From: a virus
Length of the DNA stretch: 20,423 bases
IMG/VR virus record: IMGVR_UViG_3300037042_001214
Coordinates: 1 to 20,423 of that record
Strand: one strand, 5' to 3'
The translations under genes and the position numbers were made by a program. The notes beneath the pieces were generated by a model. It did not search any database and was not told the DNA's origin. It was given only the letters and a program-made list of their open reading frames with translations. This document shows positions 13,972 through 20,423 of the stretch, piece by piece. Positions within the stretch are counted from its first letter, which is position 1, and each line of letters begins with the position of its first letter.

Positions 13972-16900
13972 ATGACACAAATGAATACCCAATCGAATAT
14001 TGCCAAAATGCGCGCGGCTGCTGCAAAGGAAGAGCGCGAAAAAATGGCCCATGATGGGATCAATCCAGAAACGCCAAAGGCTGCTGAGAGGATGAAAGCA
14101 GCCTTGGACAAGGTGGAAGATTTCGCTTGGCGTGGAGCGTATGAGAAGTCGCTTTCCAATTTGATTGGGTTGCAAGTTCCCGGCATTACAGCGCTAACTG
14201 ATGAAGGGGATATTCAGAAGTTGGGTAGTAGGTTCTCAGTTACAAATGACGATGCTAAGCAGTATGCCACTCTTGCAGCAGACCAATTTACAAAGGGTAT
14301 GACCCCAATAAAGTGGGCTGAGTACAACAACAACAAGCGCGGTCTTCCTTCCGCTATCGCTGAAGGTGTCGCTGGAAGCACTCTTACTTCCTTTGAGGGA
14401 ATGATTGGAGGTGTTTTCGGTGGTGCTTACAGCATGTACGACATGATTGGGCCGGGAGGTCTTCGTTGGCAGGAAGAAAAGATTACTGTTGCCCAACAGT
14501 TAAAGCATCTGCAAGGATCAATAGACGCAGCCCAAACTGGCGCTGAAATCGCGCGTTTTTTTGCTAGTAAGGAAATTGATGAAGCGACAGGAAATTCCGT
14601 TAGCGACTCTGGTGGATACCTAGAAGAATTGGCTGGTCCTCCGGGACAACCGATGCTGAAGAGCGAGCGCTTCGGAAGCCCCGGAGGTGATTTGGGAGCG
14701 GCATTCGTATCGGAAGCAGAGGATATTGGAGCCGCTATTGGCTCTATGCCTTTGTCAGTTCCATCGATGCTTGCTCGCGATCCAGTCACCAGAGCGGCAG
14801 CAATGATTCCATTTGCGTTCTCTGGATACGGAGATGCCAAGACCGCTCGATACAACATCTGGAAAGAGCAAGTTCAAGACGCTATTGATCTGGGAATCAA
14901 TCCTCCGCCGCTTCCATCGGTTGCCGAGTTTGAAACATGGGGCATTTTGGGAATGGTGTTTGAGGTCGGTTCCGAATATATCGGTGACCGAATTCAGGTA
15001 GGAGCGATGAAGGTTGCGGGAGGCAAGTCAATTGGTAAGTGGGGCGGAAAGGCTATTATCGAAACACTTGAGTCGTTGCAGAAAAGCATGGCGCGTACTC
15101 GTGGTCCTGTTGGTGCTGCTAAGAAATTTGTAGTAGGAGCCGTTGTTCCGGGCATCACTGAAGGACTTGAAGAAACCGTTCCTTCTGTTGGCAATGAATT
15201 TCAAGATGCCGCGTCCGATTTGTTCTTCACACCTGAAGAGTCGTTTTGGAACGACAAGGGTGACCGCGAATTCTGGAGCGAGAATACATGGCATTCGGCG
15301 AAGGTCGGAGGGTATTCGGGTTTCCTGATGGGAGCGGGAAATCAGTACGCAAGTCCAACGGCCTTTAAGAATCGCAGGGCTGCCAGTCAGGCTCGTGCCG
15401 AGGCTCTTAAGGGAACCTCTTTCGTCACTGAAAGTCTGATGCAGGGCCAACAGCAGGATGCAAAGGGAGTCATTTTCCCAACGCGGAGGGATGGGTCTAA
15501 ATCCATCCAGCAGTTCCGAAGGAGTGTCATGGCTACTCGCAGCAGTGCGATGGCAATGCACCATGTCGAGCAACTTGGCGATGACACCCGTGGAATCATG
15601 GTTGTTGATCCAGCAGACATGGGAACCACCCTTACCAAGGATGTTCTTGATCGCATGAACGCTTTGGGTATCTCTACAAAGCCAATTGGAACCATTGACG
15701 GCAAGAAGGTGTTTGCCAAGTCTGCAAATATCCAGCAAGTGCGAGCGCAAATACAGGCTGGCAAATTTGCGGCGCTGGGTGGAAACCCTCTCACCAATGA
15801 CGGCCAATTGATGATGGGCGCTGTCGTATTGCGGGACAAGGCGGGTCGAGTTGTCGAAGTCATGCCCTACTCTGATCCCGCGCAGATGTACTTTCAGGCT
15901 GTGGCTATCGGTGCGGACGCAAAGGCGCGCGGGTTGACGATGGATGTCGTTAACGAAAGCACAAAGCAGAAATACTCTGATGTAGTCGATTCCATCAACC
16001 GTGCGCAGGATGCTGATGCTGCTCAGGAAAACCTACCCAAGCGCGCCCAACGGCCAGTTCCCGTCAGGGATACAAATCGAGGCGTTAAAGCGCTGCGCAT
16101 AGACATCGCCCGTTCCGCAAGCGGGAGTAAGAGCAAAAAGCGCGCAAAGTCTACCGATCCTTTCTCTTACGGGAATGGTTCTGGATACTTGACCACTGAA
16201 GAGATTGGCGATGCCACCAACGGCGATGTCTCCGTGCTGGTTTCGTTGAACAAAATTGATGAAGCAGATCAATCTGACGGAGAGCGCAATCTTTCAAGCA
16301 CAACTGATGCAAACGCCACCATCCTTGACGGAAAGGTGCTGTTCTCGATCAAGCAGAAGGACGGGTCCGTAAAGACAATCGAGAAGCCAATCCGTATGGA
16401 TGGCGTGTACTTGCCGCAAGCGTCCCCGGACGGCGTGTTCCTTGTGCGCGAGAACGGTACGGCAATGAATGCCAGATCCGCGTTTGCAATTGCCTTGCAT
16501 GAGATGCGACACCGAACGCTTGCTCGCTCCCGAAATGGAGCAGAGTACTTCGCGAAGTTGCTTCAATTAGATCCTGTCTACGCAATGCGCGGAGGAGCGC
16601 AGTACATGCGCCAGAGGTTTGAAGGGAAGTTTGCCGGTGTAAGCGATGCAAAGATCATCGCGTACTACCGAGGACTTCACGAGGCAACTCAGGCGTATAT
16701 GCAGGGCGTTGCTACAGCAGAACAAGAGCAACTGATTGCGGACAACCGCAAGGATGACGCAGGCAACTCTGTGGGCAATCCCTCTCAAGCGCTTGGTGAT
16801 GTTCGACAATTCTCCGAAGAGAGCGTCACGACTACATCCAATCGAGCATTTGGTCAGTTGATGACCTCGGCTGCGGAGTGGGATGGGATTCACGCTGACT

Positions 16901-19900
16901 CTCAAGAGCGGTCATTCCGAAAGTTCTCTTCGTGGATGGCGAATGCTCTCGTCAAGAATGGATTTGTCGGCCCAGAGGCTCGTCAAGCGTTGTTTGAACT
17001 GCAACAGCGGCTCAAGGGAGTCCGCGAAGAAGAGATCAAGTTCGACCGTAAGTTCAGCGACAGCGTTTCTGAAGCGTTCAAACAGGACTTGGCCGAGGCA
17101 GACACCAATGCCCAAGCGCGTCAAGCGCTTCAAGCAAGTCAGTCAGGATCTCCAGCGACACCATCACCTGCTATGCCAGCAGTGAGTCCATCGCTTCGCG
17201 AAAGTCCATCATCGAAACCCGGATTTGCTCCCGTGGGAGGAGATGGAGATGGAAATAAGAAACGGATCGATGACGCGATCTCCGCAGTCCAAGAGGCTCA
17301 GAATGCACCGCCAGAACAGCGCGACAGTATGCTCACTAGCGCCATTGGGATGCTCGTAGATATTGTCCCTCTTCTCGGCCAGACATCTGCGCAGTTGGCC
17401 CCCTCACTCGGCATTACTAGGCCGCAATTGGTATCTCCACGGATCCGCAACCTGCCAGAGGCTGTTCGTGACATTGCGCCTCCTATTGCTCCGGCTACAC
17501 AGCCACCTGCAACTGGTGCAAGCGCTAGTCAGGTTCAAGCAGCGACTGCTGAACTCGAATCGTCTGCTCGTCGGCAACGCAATGCGCAGGGGGCAATGTC
17601 CATCATCCGTGGCGATTCTCCCACAGAGCCTGTGGACTTTGGAACAGTCGCTCGTGTGTCTCGAACGCAGTCATACATGCAGGATCCAGAGGAAGAGATT
17701 CGCATGTCCGTTCGCGAGCGTCAGGGAAGGCGCGAAGCAAACGACAATGTCCGCTCGATCCGCAATTCGTTCATGGATAGCCGAGGCATCAAGCCTGATC
17801 AGCAGATCGAGGACACCTACGCTGATGTAGATCCAGAATTTGCAAAGCGCGTTGCCAACTGGTTTGAATCTGCAAAGAGCAACTACGAAGATCCTAAGAC
17901 GATTGCTGCGTACCGACAGTTTGGCAAGGAGACAAAGGACCAGTACCAGTATCTCGTTGATAACGGATACACGATCACTCCTTGGGCTGGCGAGGGTCAA
18001 CCCTACGCGGACAGCGCGGACATGCTTGATGATGTTCGGAACAACAAGCGCCTCTTCTACTTCAAGACCATCAATCCTAAAGAAGCGGCATCGTTCGGTT
18101 CTGATCCAGCGGCTCTTCAAGAGGCGATCAGCAAGAACATCACTCTTGAGGATGCTGGTATCGAGGTTCCTGACAGCGATGGGAATCCGTACAAGCAGAC
18201 CTACAACGACCTCTTCCGAGCAGTTCACGACATCCTTGGCCACTCGGCAGAGGGTTTCCAGTTCGGTCCACGCGGCGAAGAGAACGCATACCGATCTCAT
18301 GCTGTGATGTTTTCTCCAGTTGCTCGTCAGGCGATGGCAACAGAAAGCCGAGCGCAAAACTCGTGGCTTAACTTTGGACCCAATCGATCCAACCCAGATG
18401 GATCTGTGTGGGGCAAGGAAGATCCTCGATACGACCAGTGGATTGCGAAACTGAAAGAGGGCGAAGGGTACTCAGAACAGAAGATGGTTCTCACGCCTAC
18501 CGAGTTGACTGCAATTTCAGAAGAGCAGCCGCAGGCGCGTATGTCGCTTCGTCCAATCTCTCCTGAAAAGATGACCGCAGCCATGCAGGTTTGGAGTAAT
18601 GGCTCAAAGGCTAAAGATGAATCTGGAAATCTTATTCCTCTTTATCACGGTACATTTGCCGAGTTTGACAAGTTCAGACCATCTAAGAATGGCGCGTTTG
18701 GCCCCGGAATCTACATGGCTGCTGACACTGCGCTAGCAGGTAGGTACTCGGTAAATAGAAGCGGTATGAATTACGCCCCTGATCTTGAACAGGGTTCCCA
18801 AGTGATGCCCGTGGTCGCTTCTATCAAAAATCCATTAGTGATTAAATTGGATGTTGGAGGGGAATTTACGCGCAAGGCAATGAAGGCTCTTGGAATAACA
18901 TCCAAGGATTTCAAGCCAGAAGAATATGTAGACGATTCGTTTATACCCGGCCTGCAAGCAAGACTTCGCGCGGCTGGATATGACGGTCTTCACATAAAGG
19001 AACCTAATAACTCACCGTCTTCATCCGGCAACAAGGATGTTTGGGTTGCATGGGATCCCAATCAGGTAAAGGGCTACTTCAACGCGAACCCAACCTCCGA
19101 TGAGCGCATCATGTATTCGCAGCGCGAACAGAAGCCTGCTAAGGCTATGAGCGCAGAGAAGATTGCCGCTCGGGCCGCACGAGATGCGGAGAGGGAGTTG
19201 AAGCGCGTTGCGGCTGAACAACGGCGCAAGGAAGCCGCTGTTCGAAAGACGGCATCAGATCGCCGCAAGGGCAAACTCGATAAGCCTGCGATCTCGATGA
19301 GCGCCGAGGTGACTAGTCCACAGTTCCTCAATCCAGACATCATCCTTCCCAGCGCAAAGAACGACCCCAACTTCTCGAAGGCTACCGCTTATGCCCGAGT
19401 GAATGATCGAGTAGTTGGATTGCTCAGGGATCCAAACTACCGAACCAGTCTTAACGCCCTTCTTTCTGCTGTGACGAATGGCCGAGTGACCAGCATTGGT
19501 ACTCCTCGAATCATCCTTGGTTCATACAAGGGTCGCGTCGAGCAATCGATGCGCATCAGTATTCCCGGCGCTACTCACGAGGATCACATCCTTGTCTCAA
19601 ACGCCATCGCTTCGTTGATGCTGCAAGAAGCATCAATAACGATTGGAGAACCAACCGCTTCAACGCCGAAAGCAGAGCAGTCTTATGCGGTAATGATGAC
19701 TGCGAATCCGAACATCTCGGACGCTAATCTGCGGACCTTGTTGGCTGATGCAGACAAGGAATTTGATGGCGCTTCGACATTAGAAGGTCGAAAGGGCGTA
19801 TGGGCGGTATACAATTCTTCTTCTGGAAGCGGCCTTACACAGGCAGCATTCACAATCAAGGCTGATGCCTTTGCGAAGAAACACGGACTAGCACTTACCG

Positions 19901-20423
19901 CTGCGCCAGTTCGCAGCACTTACACAATCACTGGAGCCAAAGATGTCTTGGGAAGAATTCGACAAGCAGTTCCGGTCACTGGGGGTAAAAATAGTCGGAA
20001 CAGAGGAATTGACCCGCGCTGGAGTGCTTGGGTCGAGGCTGCTGCCCCAATCGTTGAAGCCCTCCGAGATGAGGGATTCGACATCAACATCCCCGGCTGG
20101 ATTAAAAAGGTCGCAGGACGAAATGCAGCCGCCGTCGAATCCGCCCTCATCTCCGCTCTCGCAGAACGAGCAGCAGGCGGACGGCATGGACTCGACTGGC
20201 GATTCATTGCCCGAGCAAGCGTAAGCGGTCAGGGTCTTACGGATGGCTTTGCGATTCCTGCAAAGACTACCGAGGCCAACGCTGATGCTTCGTTTGCGGA
20301 GGTAGATGCCTTGTTGGGCAGGCATCCCAATGTGCTGAAAGATCGAGCATCGTTTGAGCGGTTTCTGATTGACCTGTTCAAGAGCAGGGACATCCCCATT
20401 GTTCCATCAGACCTCATTGATGG
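13972..20423 (+). CDS. Giant virion-associated polyvalent protein (partial, runs off the window)
   Basis: From ATG 13972, three bases after the previous stop, this frame contains no stop to the end of the window: at least 2150 codons. An alternative ATG at 13981 is in frame. Hydrophobic or amphipathic stretches lie at about 127-158, 270-285, 384-410 and 444-460. An FSIK motif (791-794) precedes a zincin-like HEMRH (843-847). A Ser/Pro linker spans 1056-1097. Then come HDILGH (1419-1424) with EENAYRSH (1436-1443), an ADP-ribosyltransferase-like domain (1544-1705), a charged helix (1723-1772) and an unrecognised C-terminal part. Its location matches the largest podovirus ejection protein, but the multidomain content is that of phage polyvalent proteins, which carry effector domains into the cell. 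It is not similar to the N4-type virion RNA polymerase as far as I can see. Confidence 0.85.
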   Translation, partial: MTQMNTQSNIAKMRAAAAKEEREKMAHDGINPETPKAAERMKAALDKVEDFAWRGAYEKSLSNLIGLQVPGITALTDEGDIQKLGSRFSVTNDDAKQYATLAADQFTKGMTPIKWAEYNNNKRGLPSAIAEGVAGSTLTSFEGMIGGVFGGAYSMYDMIGPGGLRWQEEKITVAQQLKHLQGSIDAAQTGAEIARFFASKEIDEATGNSVSDSGGYLEELAGPPGQPMLKSERFGSPGGDLGAAFVSEAEDIGAAIGSMPLSVPSMLARDPVTRAAAMIPFAFSGYGDAKTARYNIWKEQVQDAIDLGINPPPLPSVAEFETWGILGMVFEVGSEYIGDRIQVGAMKVAGGKSIGKWGGKAIIETLESLQKSMARTRGPVGAAKKFVVGAVVPGITEGLEETVPSVGNEFQDAASDLFFTPEESFWNDKGDREFWSENTWHSAKVGGYSGFLMGAGNQYASPTAFKNRRAASQARAEALKGTSFVTESLMQGQQQDAKGVIFPTRRDGSKSIQQFRRSVMATRSSAMAMHHVEQLGDDTRGIMVVDPADMGTTLTKDVLDRMNALGISTKPIGTIDGKKVFAKSANIQQVRAQIQAGKFAALGGNPLTNDGQLMMGAVVLRDKAGRVVEVMPYSDPAQMYFQAVAIGADAKARGLTMDVVNESTKQKYSDVVDSINRAQDADAAQENLPKRAQRPVPVRDTNRGVKALRIDIARSASGSKSKKRAKSTDPFSYGNGSGYLTTEEIGDATNGDVSVLVSLNKIDEADQSDGERNLSSTTDANATILDGKVLFSIKQKDGSVKTIEKPIRMDGVYLPQASPDGVFLVRENGTAMNARSAFAIALHEMRHRTLARSRNGAEYFAKLLQLDPVYAMRGGAQYMRQRFEGKFAGVSDAKIIAYYRGLHEATQAYMQGVATAEQEQLIADNRKDDAGNSVGNPSQALGDVRQFSEESVTTTSNRAFGQLMTSAAEWDGIHADSQERSFRKFSSWMANALVKNGFVGPEARQALFELQQRLKGVREEEIKFDRKFSDSVSEAFKQDLAEADTNAQARQALQASQSGSPATPSPAMPAVSPSLRESPSSKPGFAPVGGDGDGNKKRIDDAISAVQEAQNAPPEQRDSMLTSAIGMLVDIVPLLGQTSAQLAPSLGITRPQLVSPRIRNLPEAVRDIAPPIAPATQPPATGASASQVQAATAELESSARRQRNAQGAMSIIRGDSPTEPVDFGTVARVSRTQSYMQDPEEEIRMSVRERQGRREANDNVRSIRNSFMDSRGIKPDQQIEDTYADVDPEFAKRVANWFESAKSNYEDPKTIAAYRQFGKETKDQYQYLVDNGYTITPWAGEGQPYADSADMLDDVRNNKRLFYFKTINPKEAASFGSDPAALQEAISKNITLEDAGIEVPDSDGNPYKQTYNDLFRAVHDILGHSAEGFQFGPRGEENAYRSHAVMFSPVARQAMATESRAQNSWLNFGPNRSNPDGSVWGKEDPRYDQWIAKLKEGEGYSEQKMVLTPTELTAISEEQPQARMSLRPISPEKMTAAMQVWSNGSKAKDESGNLIPLYHGTFAEFDKFRPSKNGAFGPGIYMAADTALAGRYSVNRSGMNYAPDLEQGSQVMPVVASIKNPLVIKLDVGGEFTRKAMKALGITSKDFKPEEYVDDSFIPGLQARLRAAGYDGLHIKEPNNSPSSSGNKDVWVAWDPNQVKGYFNANPTSDERIMYSQREQKPAKAMSAEKIAARAARDAERELKRVAAEQRRKEAAVRKTASDRRKGKLDKPAISMSAEVTSPQFLNPDIILPSAKNDPNFSKATAYARVNDRVVGLLRDPNYRTSLNALLSAVTNGRVTSIGTPRIILGSYKGRVEQSMRISIPGATHEDHILVSNAIASLMLQEASITIGEPTASTPKAEQSYAVMMTANPNISDANLRTLLADADKEFDGASTLEGRKGVWAVYNSSSGSGLTQAAFTIKADAFAKKHGLALTAAPVRSTYTITGAKDVLGRIRQAVPVTGGKNSRNRGIDPRWSAWVEAAAPIVEALRDEGFDINIPGWIKKVAGRNAAAVESALISALAERAAGGRHGLDWRFIARASVSGQGLTDGFAIPAKTTEANADASFAEVDALLGRHPNVLKDRASFERFLIDLFKSRDIPIVPSDLID
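16354..16731 (+). other. Zincin-like peptidase region within the giant protein
   Basis: Residues about 795-920 of the giant protein contain FAIALHEMRHRTLARS, with H843, E844 and H847 in the HExxH arrangement of zinc metallopeptidases and an aliphatic residue before the first His. A third ligand is not certain; E904 in LHEATQAY is a candidate. Such peptidases are common in polyvalent proteins, where they may cut the polyprotein or host targets. Confidence 0.55.
17809..18507 (+). other. HDxxGH-EExxxxxH domain within the giant protein
   Basis: Residues about 1280-1512 form a region with helical start (FAKRVANWFESAKSNYED), then YFKT, and a core of FRAVHDILGHSAEG, GPRGEENAYRSH and ESRAQNSWLNFGP. 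I recall similar large phage proteins with this HD..GH...EENAYRSH signature but cannot name the domain. Clustered His, Asp and Glu suggest a metal-binding active site. Confidence 0.5.
18589..19086 (+). other. ADP-ribosyltransferase-like domain within the giant protein
   Basis: Residues about 1540-1705 show the order of ART domains found in polyvalent proteins: LYHGTFAEFDKF (H1559), GAFGPGIYMAAD (Y1581), a later AGYDGLHIKE (1670-1675 region), and a closing VWVAWDPNQVKGYF (1690-1702). The His/Tyr pattern would bind NAD+. The catalytic Glu is not obvious, so activity is uncertain; the fold assignment is stronger than the activity. Confidence 0.7.
19309..20423 (+). other. Unrecognised C-terminal region of the giant protein
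   Basis: Residues from about 1780 onward follow a charged helix rich in Arg, Lys, Glu and Ala (1723-1772). The part includes FLNPDIILPSAKNDPNFSKA, an IILGSYKGRVEQSMRISIPG strand region, and SYAVMMTANPNISDANLRTL. Later parts are mixed helix with KSRDIPIVPSDLID at the window edge. I see no motif that identifies a family. The gene continues beyond the window. Confidence 0.6.

Noticed and set aside
15028-15807. 259-codon reverse-strand open frame
   Set aside because: It lies wholly inside the giant gene, has no ribosome site, and its composition is a complement shadow of that frame.
17671-18357. 228-codon reverse-strand open frame
   Set aside because: Shadow of the giant gene, covering the HDxxGH region, which reads as a conserved domain on the + strand.
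13972-20423. N4-type virion RNA polymerase
   Set aside because: The size and position are similar, but the visible motifs are zincin, HDxxGH and ART types; I see no polymerase motifs in this part.

Overview
This window is a stretch of the late, structural region of a tailed bacteriophage (or a prophage of one) with a short, podovirus-type tail. Every convincing gene is on the + strand. Genes are packed end to end, many with ATGA, TGATG or TAATG stop/start overlaps, and no gap exceeds about 100 bases. The head and tail parts (portal, scaffold, HK97-type capsid protein, tail adaptor, tail nozzle, internal ejection proteins) follow the order known for podoviruses. A predicted outer-membrane lipoprotein in the lysis cassette suggests a Gram-negative host; I cannot name the host or phage genus. 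Base composition looks roughly balanced. I see no tRNA, CRISPR, insertion sequence, integrase or attachment site.

Layout: (1) 1-959, two adjacent related beta-sandwich-like proteins, the first cut by the window edge. (2) 1007-1332, two tandem, clearly paralogous small lysine/arginine-rich proteins. (3) 1359-6187, the head module: portal, a cysteine-less FmdB-like protein, scaffold, major capsid protein, and a probable capsid decoration protein with a near-perfect ribosome binding site. (4) A 13-bp GAAA-loop hairpin at 6203-6232, then the tail adaptor at 6238-7014. (5) A 99-base gap with helically phased GTTCTA repeats, followed by a lysis/membrane cassette at 7114-7806: a membrane/coiled-coil protein, a holin-like protein, and a spanin-like pair in which the lipoprotein reading frame overlaps its partner. 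No endolysin is visible. (6) 7803-11227, tail fibre with an Mtd-like N-terminus and the tail nozzle. (7) 11227-13968, three ejection-type internal virion proteins. (8) 13972 to the window end, one open frame of at least 2150 codons with no stop.

The giant last gene is the most interesting part. By position it corresponds to the largest ejected core protein of podoviruses, but its sequence reads like a 'polyvalent protein', a string of enzyme-like domains sent into the host with the DNA. From N to C it has a hydrophobic/amphipathic head, a zincin-like HEMRH motif (residue 843), a domain with HDILGH and EENAYRSH (1419-1443), an ADP-ribosyltransferase-like domain (1544-1705), a charged helix, and an unrecognised C-terminal part. 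A short motif, hydrophobic/basic-[FMY]-S-x-[KR], recurs near the domain borders and could mark processing sites. The likely logic is that the head module builds the shell, adaptor and nozzle form the tail, the fibre binds the cell, the ejection proteins build a conduit, and the giant protein delivers effector domains at the start of infection. The delivery role is inference from position and domain content.
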